NCBI GenBank assembly: GCA_937929915.1
Contig: CALFUN010000025.1
Span: forward strand, 1-49,631
Direction: 5' to 3'
Length of the DNA stretch: 49,631 bases
Source of the DNA: an uncultured Caulobacterales bacterium
GTDB taxonomy: Bacteria; Pseudomonadota; Alphaproteobacteria; Caulobacterales; Maricaulaceae
Shown: positions 18,826 through 27,426 of the stretch, piece after piece
How positions within the stretch are numbered: position 1 is the first letter of the stretch
How the letters are laid out: each line of letters opens with the position of its first letter
Translations under genes and position numbers: made by a program
The notes under the pieces: generated by a model
Databases searched by the model: none
What the model saw: only the letters and a program-made list of their open reading frames with translations
What the model was told of the DNA's origin: nothing

Positions 18826-19947
18826 TTATGAAACCCAGCCTAGAGCTGGGTTTTTTATGGCCGCTTTAAGCACTTTTTTAAACACGCTCGGCAAGGCATA
18901 ATCGCCAATTTTATCAAGCGGAGCCCAAAGCCTATTCTCGTAATCTGCCAAATCAACATAGGAGGTTTCGGCCACATAGACCGTTAATCGTAAATCAAAA
19001 TGCGTAAAAATGTGCCGAACTTCGCCGTCAATTTTTTCCCAATTTCGATTTTGCGGCGCTTTTGACAGCGGGTTATCAACCGCATCGCCCCATTGCGTGC
19101 CAACAAACCCCATCATTCCGCCTAGCAGGCCTTCATCCGCGCGGCGCTCGAGCAAAATTTCATGACCACAGCGCAGCACAAATACAGCTCCGTAGCGGAT
19201 AGGCCGTTTTTTCTTTGGCGCTTTCTTGGGATAATCTTCCATATCCCCTACAGCATAAGCGGCGCAAAAATCTTGCCACGGACATATATGGCATTTTGGA
19301 CGGCGCGGCGTACACAGATTACCACCCAAATCCATCAAAGCTTGACCATAATCCCCGCACCGCCCTTCTCGCACCAAAGTCGCAGCGCAAGCCCGAATAT
19401 CTGCTTTCGATTTTGGTAAAAGCGTTTGCACCCGAAACACGCGGCTAATCACCCGCTCAACATTACCATCAACAATATTTGTCGGTTCATCATAGCAAAT
19501 CGCAGCAATCGTCGCCGCTGTATACGGACCAATACCTGGCAGTTTTAACAAGCCCGCCTCGCTATTAGGAAACACACCGCCAAAATCGTCTCTGACCATC
19601 ACCGCGCATTTATGCAGGTTTCGCGCCCGTGCATAATATCCAAGCCCTGCCCACATTGCCAAAACACGGTCACGCTCGGCATTTGCAAGCTCTATGACCG
19701 TCGGAAACGCCTCTAAGAATCGCTGCCAATAAGGCGCAGCATGTGCAATGGTGGTTTGCTGGCTCATCACTTCAGACAGCCATATCGCATAAGGATCAGC
19801 CACAGCGCCAATCTTTCGATCTTCAGGCCGAATACGCCAAGGGAGTGTTCGGCCCTGCGCATCATATCTGGCCAATAACCGCGCGCGCATCACCTCTACA
19901 TCTAATTTGGGGATATTATCATGAGGGATATGTGACGGTTTTTTCAT
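18826..19947 (-). CDS. mutY: A/G-specific adenine glycosylase
   Basis: Removes adenine mispaired with 8-oxoguanine. The helix-hairpin-helix and catalytic Asp region reads LLKLPGIGPYTAATIAAI...NIVDGNVERV. The 4Fe-4S cluster cysteines appear as C-x6-C-x2-C-x5-C in CTPRRPKCHICPWQDFC. The C-terminal ~120 residues are the NUDIX-like 8-oxoG-sensing domain (GAVFVLRCGHEILLERR, then HIFTHFDLRLTVYV). The 373-aa length is normal. The ATG is at 19945-19947. Its last codons are embedded in the terminator of the convergent DUF2853 gene. It is divergent from the DUF721 gene, a linkage I recall in alphaproteobacteria. Confidence 0.96.
   Translation of the reverse strand: MKKPSHIPHDNIPKLDVEVMRARLLARYDAQGRTLPWRIRPEDRKIGAVADPYAIWLSEVMSQQTTIAHAAPYWQRFLEAFPTVIELANAERDRVLAMWAGLGYYARARNLHKCAVMVRDDFGGVFPNSEAGLLKLPGIGPYTAATIAAICYDEPTNIVDGNVERVISRVFRVQTLLPKSKADIRACAATLVREGRCGDYGQALMDLGGNLCTPRRPKCHICPWQDFCAAYAVGDMEDYPKKAPKKKRPIRYGAVFVLRCGHEILLERRADEGLLGGMMGFVGTQWGDAVDNPLSKAPQNRNWEKIDGEVRHIFTHFDLRLTVYVAETSYVDLADYENRLWAPLDKIGDYALPSVFKKVLKAAIKNPALGWVS
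18831..18856 (+). terminator. Intrinsic terminator after the DUF2853 gene
   Basis: AACCCAGC-CTAGA-GCTGGGTT followed by T residues forms a strong eight-pair hairpin. It ends transcription of the plus-strand DUF2853 gene and overlaps the last few codons of mutY on the other strand. Confidence 0.88.
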
Positions 19948-20004
19948 ATGCTAAATCCCTCTGTGCGCTTTACCTATGCGCCGCAATAGGCCAGTTTGTC
20001 AGAG

Positions 20005-20529
20005 ATGACAATTTCTCGCGATGATAAGCAGGTTCTTGGCCGCTGGCTGGAAAAACAGCGCGGCAAACCGCAATATCGCCCTGCTCCAACGGCAGGCATG
20101 GCGGCCTCGCGCGTGCTGCGCCCTTTATCTAAAAAACATGGCGGTGGTAGTTCAGCCATGGCGCTATCGCGTATATGGCCCGAAATCATGGGGCCGCGTT
20201 GGTCTAAAATCTCAACCCCCGTGCGCTACACGCACGGCAAAGACGGACGCACACTCATCATTTCAGCCCCCGGCCCAGCCGCCGCTCTTATCATGGCGGC
20301 CTCAACTCCAATCATTGAGCGGCTCAACACACATTTGGGACAAGGCCACATCAAGCGCATACGCATAGTCCAATCCAAAATGACCCCGCCAAAAGCTAAG
20401 ACACAAACCAAAGGCCTCTCGCCGCGCCAAACCGCGCAACTGCAAGACGGGCTTTCACATTTACCTGATGGCGGGCTAAAGCAAGCTTTAGAAAAACTCG
20501 GCCGGGGTGTTTTAAAAGATGAGACGTAA
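20005..20529 (+). CDS. DUF721 family protein, DciA-like
   Basis: 174 aa. Residues ~25-115 match DUF721/DciA: MAASRVLRPLSKKHGGGSSAMALSRIWPEIMGPRWSKISTPVR, then LIISAPGPAAALIMAASTPIIERLN. In many bacteria without DnaC, DciA loads the replicative helicase DnaB; the family match is good but function is inferred. The C-terminal third is basic and probably disordered. The start may be the ATG at 20005 or an in-frame TTG at 19996 preceded by TAGG. It ends four bases before the ATG of the first DsbA-like gene, so the genes are probably co-transcribed. Confidence 0.82.
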   Translation: MTISRDDKQVLGRWLEKQRGKPQYRPAPTAGMAASRVLRPLSKKHGGGSSAMALSRIWPEIMGPRWSKISTPVRYTHGKDGRTLIISAPGPAAALIMAASTPIIERLNTHLGQGHIKRIRIVQSKMTPPKAKTQTKGLSPRQTAQLQDGLSHLPDGGLKQALEKLGRGVLKDET

Positions 20530-20533
20530 TAAA

Positions 20534-21316
20534 ATGTTGAAAAAGTTATTCATAGCCAGTGCCGTAATATTATGCGCGAGCGCAAGCTACGGACAAGACA
20601 CCCATCAAGGCCACAATCATGAAGGCCACGATCATGGCTCGCAAACTCAAGCGCACGCCCCGCAATCACATCTTCCCGCGCCTGATTTTGTTTTCACCGA
20701 AGCACCTGACGATCACGCCATTGGCGGTGATTTTGCCCCGATTACGATGATAAGCTATGCGTCTGTGACGTGCGGACATTGCGGGAATTGGTTTTCAACA
20801 ATCTGGCCAAAAGTAAAAGCCGAGCTTGTCGAAACCCATAAAATCCGGTTTGTTCTGCGCGAGCTACCCACCGCCCCAGCGCCTTTATCTATGACAGGTT
20901 TTGCCATGGCCGAATGCGCGCCCAAAGCCGACTATATGTCAGTCATTGAATATCAGATGGAAAACCAAAGTAAGATATTTGACCTTGCCAAAGCGGGTAA
21001 AGGCGCACAGGCCTATGCAGACGTTGGGAAACTGGCAGGGCTTAATAATAATGCAGATATTACTGCCTGCCTCCAAGACCCGTCCAGTATCGGGCATATA
21101 AACCTATCACAGCGCCGCGCTGATGCCGCTGGCGTCAAGGGCGTCCCTGCCTTTTTCATCAATGGCGAGGCCTATCAGGGCGATCAAAGCGCAGAGGCTT
21201 TTATCCAACTCGTCAACGCGATGATTGCAACAGGCTCATCGCAACTGCCCAAAGCGCCAATTCAAGCCAACTCTGATAAATTAAAAATCAAACCCGCCAT
21301 TAGCCCGATACAATAA
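20534..21316 (+). CDS. DsbA-family thiol:disulfide oxidoreductase 1 (His-rich linker)
   Basis: 260-aa periplasmic thioredoxin-fold protein. A signal peptide (MLKKLFIASAVILCASASYG) is followed by a striking linker, HQGHNHEGHDHG, then the domain with active site CGHC at 80-83 (ASVTCGHCGNWF) and the cis-proline loop GVKGVPAFFING. CGHC is the DsbA-like oxidising redox pair. The ATG at 20534 follows the DUF721 stop directly; an in-frame ATG at 20519 would add five residues and overlap that gene. It is first of three consecutive DsbA-like genes. The His-rich linker could bind metal (inference). Confidence 0.88.
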   Translation: MLKKLFIASAVILCASASYGQDTHQGHNHEGHDHGSQTQAHAPQSHLPAPDFVFTEAPDDHAIGGDFAPITMISYASVTCGHCGNWFSTIWPKVKAELVETHKIRFVLRELPTAPAPLSMTGFAMAECAPKADYMSVIEYQMENQSKIFDLAKAGKGAQAYADVGKLAGLNNNADITACLQDPSSIGHINLSQRRADAAGVKGVPAFFINGEAYQGDQSAEAFIQLVNAMIATGSSQLPKAPIQANSDKLKIKPAISPIQ

Positions 21317-21323
21317 ATGCAAT

Positions 21324-21992
21324 ATGACCCGTCTTTTTAAAACCACTATAACGATCTCTGCCGCTCTTTGCGCTGTCCTGAGTGCTTGCGGAGCTGACAC
21401 ATCTACATCCACAAACATCGTATCATTGAACGCAGCTCCATCGAAACATATTCAAGCTGGCGATCATGTACTAGGGGATCCAAATGCAGATATTGTGCTC
21501 ATTGAATATGCCTCTGTATCTTGTCCTGGCTGCGCCGTCTGGCACAATGACATTTTCCCAGACATCAAGGCCAAATTCATTGATACAGGCAAAATTCGAT
21601 ATGTCTTTCGCGAATATTTAGCAGCCAATCCTGATTTTGCTGATGCAGGCTTTATGATCGCTCTTTGCGCCGAAGAAGACGATTATTTCAAAAATATCAG
21701 CCTGCAGTTTAAACGTCAGAGGCAAATTTTTGATCAAGCCAAAAAAGGGGATGCGCGCGGCGCTTATATCAGCCTTGCTAAAGCCTCTGGCCTATCTGAA
21801 GATGAATTTATCACATGTATGGGCAATCAAGAGCTGCGCGAAGGTTATAAGGCGCGCATGCAATTAGGTAACGATAAAGGTGTTGGTGGCACGCCCGCTT
21901 TCTTTATTGGCGATAAACGGATTAAAGATAGCAGTTATAAAAACCTTGAAAAGGCGCTAAACGAAGCTTTAGATGCCGCATCAAGTCAGTAA
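21324..21992 (+). CDS. DsbA-family thiol:disulfide oxidoreductase 2 (lipoprotein, CPGC)
   Basis: 222-aa predicted lipoprotein (lipobox LSAC, Cys22) with a thioredoxin-fold DsbA domain. The active site is CPGC at 67-70 (ASVSCPGCAVW), different from its CGHC neighbours, so a different redox potential is likely (inference). The cis-proline loop is GVGGTPAFFIGD. It starts seven bases after the first DsbA stop. Its central part (DDYFKNISLQFKRQRQIF, then SLAKASGLSEDEFI) is nearly identical to that of the third copy, down to 26 identical bases (21771-21796 against 22632-22657), showing recent duplication or gene conversion. Confidence 0.87.
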   Translation: MTRLFKTTITISAALCAVLSACGADTSTSTNIVSLNAAPSKHIQAGDHVLGDPNADIVLIEYASVSCPGCAVWHNDIFPDIKAKFIDTGKIRYVFREYLAANPDFADAGFMIALCAEEDDYFKNISLQFKRQRQIFDQAKKGDARGAYISLAKASGLSEDEFITCMGNQELREGYKARMQLGNDKGVGGTPAFFIGDKRIKDSSYKNLEKALNEALDAASSQ

Positions 21993-22079
21993 AAACTATA
22001 AGTCATAATAATACCCAAATAAATCCGTCATAAATTGGTCGAAATGACAGCAAATATCGCTTTCATCCACATTATGACG

Positions 22080-22113
22080 TTAATCGAGCCTTAATCCTTT
22101 AATAAAACCTTAA
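22080..22113 (+). promoter_or_regulatory. Tandem CtrA boxes upstream of DsbA-3 and smc
   Basis: Two perfect TTAA-N7-TTAA sequences lie four bases apart: TTAA-TCGAGCC-TTAA at 22080-22094 and TTAA-TAAAACC-TTAA at 22099-22113, the second ending TTAAC as in the Caulobacter consensus. They are in the 162-bp gap before the third DsbA gene. Two GANTC sites follow in its first codons (22161-22165 and 22176-22180). The arrangement suggests cell-cycle control of DsbA-3 and, by read-through, smc (inference). Confidence 0.7.
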
Positions 22114-22154
22114 CGCCTGACTTGCTATAGCGGGCAAAATTGCGAGACTAAGTT

Positions 22155-22880
22155 ATGACTGATTCTAACTTCACCGATTCGTTTTTCGCCAAATCGCGCC
22201 GATTGGCAGTGGGTTTAGGCGTTGCGGCCTTTGCACTGACCGCATGCGGAGGCGCAGATAGCGGCGCAAACACCTCAAGCACAGCCAGTTCTGGGGATAT
22301 TTCTCAATATGAACGCGCCGATGATTACGGCACAGGCGCCGTTGACGCGAAAGTCGTGGTTGTTGAATATGCCTCCGTTGTGTGCGGCCATTGCGCCAAC
22401 TGGCACAGTACGGTCTATCCTGATTTTAAAACAAAATATGTTGATACGGGCAAAGTACGTTATGTCTTTCGTAATTTCCCAACGGCCCCTGCCGAGCTTG
22501 CCGATGCAGGTCATATGATTGCTATGTGCGCGGGCGAAGAAAATTATTTCAAAAACATCAAGCTACAATTTGACAGGCAGAAACAAATATTCGAATTGGC
22601 CGGTCAAGGCGATGCCCGCAAAGCTTATGTGAGCCTTGCTAAAGCCTCTGGCCTATCCGAGGACGAATTCATTGCTTGCATACAAAATGAAGAGATCCGC
22701 GCTAAATATGACGCGACGGTTCAGAGCGGTGTGGATCTGGGCATATCTGGCACGCCGACATTTTTCATTAATGGCGAAAAGCAAAAAGTCTATGATCTTG
22801 AATCCATCGAGGCCGTGATCTTGCCTTTGCTTGGTGAGCCTATTCCTGAAAAACCATCTGAAACAGACTCTAAGGAATAA
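22155..22880 (+). CDS. DsbA-family thiol:disulfide oxidoreductase 3 (lipoprotein, CGHC)
   Basis: 241-aa predicted lipoprotein: N-terminal MTDSNFTDSFFAKSRRL, a hydrophobic segment and lipobox LTAC (Cys31), a Ser/Gly/Thr-rich spacer, then a DsbA domain with CGHC at 77-80 and cis-proline loop GISGTPTFFING. It is closest to copy 2 by sequence but to copy 1 in its active site. It has its own upstream region with two CtrA boxes, and ends six bases before smc, so it is likely transcribed with smc. The C-terminus (PIPEKPSETDSKE) is hydrophilic. Its partner for re-oxidation (DsbB) is not in the window. Confidence 0.88.
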   Translation: MTDSNFTDSFFAKSRRLAVGLGVAAFALTACGGADSGANTSSTASSGDISQYERADDYGTGAVDAKVVVVEYASVVCGHCANWHSTVYPDFKTKYVDTGKVRYVFRNFPTAPAELADAGHMIAMCAGEENYFKNIKLQFDRQKQIFELAGQGDARKAYVSLAKASGLSEDEFIACIQNEEIRAKYDATVQSGVDLGISGTPTFFINGEKQKVYDLESIEAVILPLLGEPIPEKPSETDSKE

Positions 22881-22886
22881 GTCTCT

Positions 22887-25800
22887 ATGGGTTCGCTCGC
22901 ATTTAATTCCATTAAGCTGGCAGGATTCAAATCCTTTGTCGAGCCAACGGATTTCTTAATCGAGCCGGGCCTAACTGGTATTGTCGGGCCAAATGGGTGC
23001 GGAAAATCTAACCTATTGGAGGCTATTCGCTGGGTGATGGGCGCCAATTCTGCCAAAGCTATGCGCGGGTCGGCAATGGATGATGTGATCTTTAATGGCA
23101 CAAAAACACGTCCGGGCCGCAACCAAGCCCATGTCACACTCACCATCGACAATAGCGCCCGCATTGCCCCGTCAGCTTTTAATGATGATGATATTCTCGA
23201 AGTCATGCGGGTCATCACCAAAGGGTCTGGCTCGAAATATAAAATCAACGGCAAAACTGTGCGCGCCAAAGATGTGCAGCTTTTATTTGCTGATGCCAGT
23301 ACGGGCGCAAACTCTCCTGCCCTTGTACGCCAAGGCCAGATTAGTGAACTTATTGCGGCCAAACCTTCAAATCGTCGCCGTATTCTCGAAGAAGCCGCAG
23401 GCATTTCAGGACTGCATACACGCCGCCACGAAGCCGAGTTGCGTCTGCGAGCAGCGGAAACAAATCTTGACCGTCTGGACGACATTATCGGACAAATTGA
23501 AAGCCAGCTTTTATCTTTGCGCCGTCAATCACGACAAGCCGCGCGCTATAAACGTCTGGCTGGCGAAATCCACGAATATAAAGCCTTGCTTTGGCTCAAA
23601 CGCTGGCAATCCGCCTTAGATACACTCTCTGGCGCGCAAGACGCACTTAAAGCCTGCGAAGCACGTGTGGCAGATACAGCCACAAAAGCGTCTGAACTCA
23701 CACGCTCAGCGGCGGAATTATCTGGCCTGCTTGAACCCAAACGCGAAGAACAGCTCATCGCCGCGGCTTTACTCGCTCGGTTAAATGCCGCAAAAGAGAT
23801 ACTCGAATCTGATGAAAATGCCGCAAATAAAGAGATTCAAAAACTAGAAGCTCAGCGCGAGCAGCTCTCAGGTGATCTGGAACGCGAAACCGCGATTGTC
23901 GGAGATGCCGCCGAGGCCGAGGCACGGCTAGCGGCTGAATATGAAACGCTAGCAGCGATTAAAGATACGTCGGCCGCACTTGATGCTGCGGCAGATGCAG
24001 CGGCGCAAGCGATTAAATTGCGCAATAGCTTGGACGCAGATTACAATGAACTGACCCGCAAAGCGGCGGATCAAAATGCGCGCCGTGAGGCTGCAAACCG
24101 CGAAGTCTTACAGCTAGAAACACGCCTATCACGTCTTGAAAAAGACCATGAAGATAATCAAGAGCGCTTGGCGGGTATGCAAAAAGATGGCGGATCTAGT
24201 GCCAATCTTTTTGCCGCAGGCGCTAAAGAGGCTTTGGCAGCACTCGAAACCGCGCGCGCCGAAGAACAAGCCTTATCCGCCAAACGTACGGAAGCGGAAA
24301 AAACCGATCAAAGCGCCCGCGAAGCTTTAGCCGATGCACGTCAGGCTTTATCCAAATTAACCGCAGAACAATCTGCCCTTGAGCGCATATTATCACGCGG
24401 CGGCAGCGCTGATTGGACGCCGGCTCTGGATGAAATACAAGCACAATCTGGCTATGAGCAAGCCTTGGCTGCGGCGCTGGGCGAAGATTTGGACGCTGCC
24501 ATTGGCGGAACGGCGACATTACGCTGGACAAGCGCCGATGTGCCAAACCAAGCTTTACCTGCGGGCACAACACCTTTGTCAGAACGCGTCACTGCACCCG
24601 ATGCGCTCGCGGCGAGATTATCGCAAATCGGCGTTGTCGAGAGCGCCGATATTGCCACGCTCGCGCCTATGCTGAAAACCGGACAGCGCCTTGTAACGCG
24701 CGAAGGCCAAGTGGCGCGCTGGGACGGATTTGAAATCGCCGCAGGCGCGGAAACATCCGCTGCCATTAAACTCAAACAGCAAAACCGCCTTGCTGATCTC
24801 AAAACCAATATCACGGCCCATGAAGCTAATGTTGAAACGGCCTCTAAAGCCTTTGAAGCTGCACGTGCCTTGCGTACAACAGCTGAAGATGCGGCCCGCG
24901 AAGCGCGTAAAGCCTTGCCAGACCTAGAACGCCGTGATCGCGCCGCTCAGGCTGCACTTGCGCAATATGAAACAGACATTGCCCGTGCCTCTGCGGAAAA
25001 ACGCTCGCTCGAAGATCGTCTTGACCGTCTTTCTGCTGAAATTTCAGAATTAAAAAAGCAGCTCGCCACGGCTATAGACGCGCAAAAGGCGTTGTCTCAA
25101 AATGAAGATATGAGCGAGGCGCAAGACGCGCTATCCGTGCAATTAAGCGAGGCCCGCAGCGTTGCTGACGAAGCATCTGCGCAATATCGAAGTCTCAAAA
25201 ACGAAGCCGAAGCCCGCACGCAGCGCCTCAAAGCCGTTGAAACTGAACGCGCAAACTGGCAACGCCGCGCGAAAACGGCTTCGGAACGCGTGACAACATT
25301 AGAAGGCCGCGCCGCAGCGGTCGCTATATCATTAAGCGCGGCAACAGACGGGCCAGATCAATTTGCAGAGCGCCGCGCGAAATTATTTGATGAACTAGCC
25401 GCAGCCGAATCTCGCCGCGATATGGCCGCCGATGCGCTATCGGCGTCGGAACAAGCGGCACAAAACGCAAACCTTGCCGCACGCGACGCCGAAGCTGAAC
25501 ATGGCCAAGCCCGCGAAGCCCGCGCTGCAGCTGAGGCCCGGTTAACAGCCGCGCAAGACCGTATTGGCGAGACAAAGAACCGTGTCAATGAAACACTAAA
25601 TTGCGAACCATCCGAGCTGAAATCGCATTTAGGAGAATTAAATAGCGATAGCAATTTATCAGAAAATGATATTGAACGTAAACTCGAACGCCTCTCTTCG
25701 GAACGCGAAAAAATGGGCGGCGTAAATTTACGAGCCGACGAAGAAGCGGTAGAGCAAGAAGAGCGTTTGAGCGCCATGAATGATGAGCGCCAAGATCTTA

Positions 25801-26339
25801 TCGCAGCGATTGCGCGGCTACGCGAAGCGATTGATGAGCTCAATTCCGAAGGCCGCGAGCGCTTGCTCAAAGCCTTTGATACAGTCAATGGACATTTCGG
25901 GCGGTTGTTTACAACGCTCTTTGGCGGCGGCGAAGCGGCGCTGGCTTTAACCGAGTCAGATGATCCACTTGAAGCTGGTCTTGAAGTTATGGCCCGCCCG
26001 CCTGGAAAATCCTTAAAAGCCATGTCATTACTATCTGGAGGGGAGCAAGCTTTGACCGCAACGGCGCTGATCTTTGCGGTATTTTTATCAAATCCAGCCC
26101 CCGTTTGTGTCTTGGACGAGGTTGATGCTCCGCTTGATGATGCCAATGTCGCGCGCTATTGTGACCTATTGGATGATATGAAAAAGCATACCAATACGAA
26201 ATTTATTGCCATCACGCATAATCCCGTAACAATGAGCCGCATGGATCGCCTCTTTGGTGTAACCATGGCTGAACAAGGTGTCTCGCAACTCCTTTCAATT
26301 CAGTTAGGAGCCGCTGAAAGACTGGTGGCAGCAGAGTAA
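22887..26339 (+). CDS. smc: Chromosome segregation protein SMC
   Basis: 1150-aa condensin ATPase that organises and segregates the chromosome. Walker A GPNGCGKS is at 34-41; long Ala/Glu/Arg-rich coiled coils flank a hinge (around residues 510-640, including ALAAALGEDLDAAIGG); the ABC signature LLSGGEQALTA and the Walker B sequence VCVLDEVDAPLDDANV are near the C-terminus, followed by the His loop (AITHNP). Length and layout are normal. Its start lies six bases after the DsbA-3 stop, with AAGGAA just upstream of the ATG. The GC-rich coiled coils produce long spurious open frames on the opposite strand. scpA and scpB are not in the window. Confidence 0.97.
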   Translation: MGSLAFNSIKLAGFKSFVEPTDFLIEPGLTGIVGPNGCGKSNLLEAIRWVMGANSAKAMRGSAMDDVIFNGTKTRPGRNQAHVTLTIDNSARIAPSAFNDDDILEVMRVITKGSGSKYKINGKTVRAKDVQLLFADASTGANSPALVRQGQISELIAAKPSNRRRILEEAAGISGLHTRRHEAELRLRAAETNLDRLDDIIGQIESQLLSLRRQSRQAARYKRLAGEIHEYKALLWLKRWQSALDTLSGAQDALKACEARVADTATKASELTRSAAELSGLLEPKREEQLIAAALLARLNAAKEILESDENAANKEIQKLEAQREQLSGDLERETAIVGDAAEAEARLAAEYETLAAIKDTSAALDAAADAAAQAIKLRNSLDADYNELTRKAADQNARREAANREVLQLETRLSRLEKDHEDNQERLAGMQKDGGSSANLFAAGAKEALAALETARAEEQALSAKRTEAEKTDQSAREALADARQALSKLTAEQSALERILSRGGSADWTPALDEIQAQSGYEQALAAALGEDLDAAIGGTATLRWTSADVPNQALPAGTTPLSERVTAPDALAARLSQIGVVESADIATLAPMLKTGQRLVTREGQVARWDGFEIAAGAETSAAIKLKQQNRLADLKTNITAHEANVETASKAFEAARALRTTAEDAAREARKALPDLERRDRAAQAALAQYETDIARASAEKRSLEDRLDRLSAEISELKKQLATAIDAQKALSQNEDMSEAQDALSVQLSEARSVADEASAQYRSLKNEAEARTQRLKAVETERANWQRRAKTASERVTTLEGRAAAVAISLSAATDGPDQFAERRAKLFDELAAAESRRDMAADALSASEQAAQNANLAARDAEAEHGQAREARAAAEARLTAAQDRIGETKNRVNETLNCEPSELKSHLGELNSDSNLSENDIERKLERLSSEREKMGGVNLRADEEAVEQEERLSAMNDERQDLIAAIARLREAIDELNSEGRERLLKAFDTVNGHFGRLFTTLFGGGEAALALTESDDPLEAGLEVMARPPGKSLKAMSLLSGGEQALTATALIFAVFLSNPAPVCVLDEVDAPLDDANVARYCDLLDDMKKHTNTKFIAITHNPVTMSRMDRLFGVTMAEQGVSQLLSIQLGAAERLVAAE

Positions 26340-26497
26340 ATCTGCTCATTTTTCGCCGCCTTAAGCCTATCCATCCCCCCCCTTATCCGTAACAACAATG
26401 TGATGTGTTTTTTAAATGCGCATATTTGCATTTAGTTATATGTGAAAATTCATCTAAAAATTTAACTCCCATCAAAATTACACTTATGGAGAACACC

Positions 26498-27415
26498 GTG
26501 AACAACTTTACAAAAATTTGCACTGCCATTGCAGGTTTTAGTCTTTTAGCTTACGCGCCTGCTTTTGCAGGTGGTAGCGGCGGAGGCGGCGGCGGCGGAT
26601 TTTCTGACCGCAGCAATAACGCTCCGCGTCAGCAATATAACCCCGTACAAGATTACCAAGCTGGTGTTAAAGCTTTAAAAGCCAATGACTTCAAAAGAGC
26701 CGATAAAATGTTCAAACGCGTTATCGGCGGAACATCAAATAACGCACAAGCCAATTACTATATGGGCGTGACGAAAGTTGGTCTGGGTAAGGATAAAACG
26801 GCTGTAAAATATTTCAAACGCGCCGCAAAATACCAGAAAAAATTCTACGAAGCCGAAGCGGGTCTTGGCAAAGCCTATGCCGCATCGGGCCAAACGGAAA
26901 AAGCGCAATCCACGCTTGCTAAACTTCAAAGCAGCGCTGATTCTTGCGGAACATGTGCAGATGCAACACGCATCGACACAGCCATCAATCAAGTCAAAAC
27001 GGCTATATCTGGCGGGATTGGGAAAACAACATATCTATCTCCATACAGCCCTGATGTACTTGATACACAATATTTCGCCTCTGTGACCCTTATCAATCAA
27101 GGCAAATATGCTGAAGCTTTTGATGATCTTTATCTTACCGCCGCCGCCGCAGGCCCGCACCCAGATATTACAACATATATGGGCTACACACAGCGTAAGC
27201 TTGGCAATTATGACGCGGCCAAAACTTATTACGCTATGGCGCTTGAGGTTGCCCCTAATCACAAAGGCGCTAATGAGTATCTGGGTGAGCTTTATGTCGA
27301 AACAGGGCAAATGGATAAAGCCTATGCACAGCTAGCGAAACTGGAAACGATTTGCAGCTTTGGCTGTATCGAAGAAAATGAGCTACGCTCTTGGATTATT
27401 GACGCCCAACCATAA
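26498..27415 (+). CDS. Secreted TPR protein with glycine-rich N-terminus
   Basis: 305-aa protein with a signal peptide (about NNFTKICTAIAGFSLLAYAPAFA) followed by an uninterrupted glycine/serine tract (GGSGGGGGGG) and then TPR-like repeats: YQAGVKALKANDFKRADKMFKRV, ANYYMGVTKVGLGKDKTAVKYFKRA and YMGYTQRKLGNYDAAKTYYAMALEVAPNHKGANEYLGELY. Four cysteines occur, including SCGTC and ICSFGC. I chose the GTG at 26498 because GGAG lies six bases before it; an in-frame ATG at 26486 has no ribosome site. The 158-bp upstream gap has a run of eight C (26375-26382) and no clear promoter. It ends 11 bp before the cytochrome gene, suggesting a functional pair. Role unknown. Confidence 0.78.
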   Translation: MNNFTKICTAIAGFSLLAYAPAFAGGSGGGGGGGFSDRSNNAPRQQYNPVQDYQAGVKALKANDFKRADKMFKRVIGGTSNNAQANYYMGVTKVGLGKDKTAVKYFKRAAKYQKKFYEAEAGLGKAYAASGQTEKAQSTLAKLQSSADSCGTCADATRIDTAINQVKTAISGGIGKTTYLSPYSPDVLDTQYFASVTLINQGKYAEAFDDLYLTAAAAGPHPDITTYMGYTQRKLGNYDAAKTYYAMALEVAPNHKGANEYLGELYVETGQMDKAYAQLAKLETICSFGCIEENELRSWIIDAQP

Positions 27416-27426
27416 GTCTGAACATT

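Noticed and set aside
22790-23485. 231-codon minus-strand open frame over the 5' part of smc
   Set aside because: It is antisense to the Walker A region of smc, is Ser/Arg-rich with no family resemblance, and has no ribosome site. It is a composition shadow.
25358-26146. 262-codon minus-strand open frame over the 3' part of smc
   Set aside because: Antisense to the coiled coil and ATPase end of smc; serine and alanine runs mirror the Ala/Glu codons of the real gene.
26375-26382. Run of eight C upstream of the secreted TPR gene, possible phase-variation tract
   Set aside because: It is short, lies ~115 bp before the start and shows no promoter spacing role; one sequence cannot show length variation.
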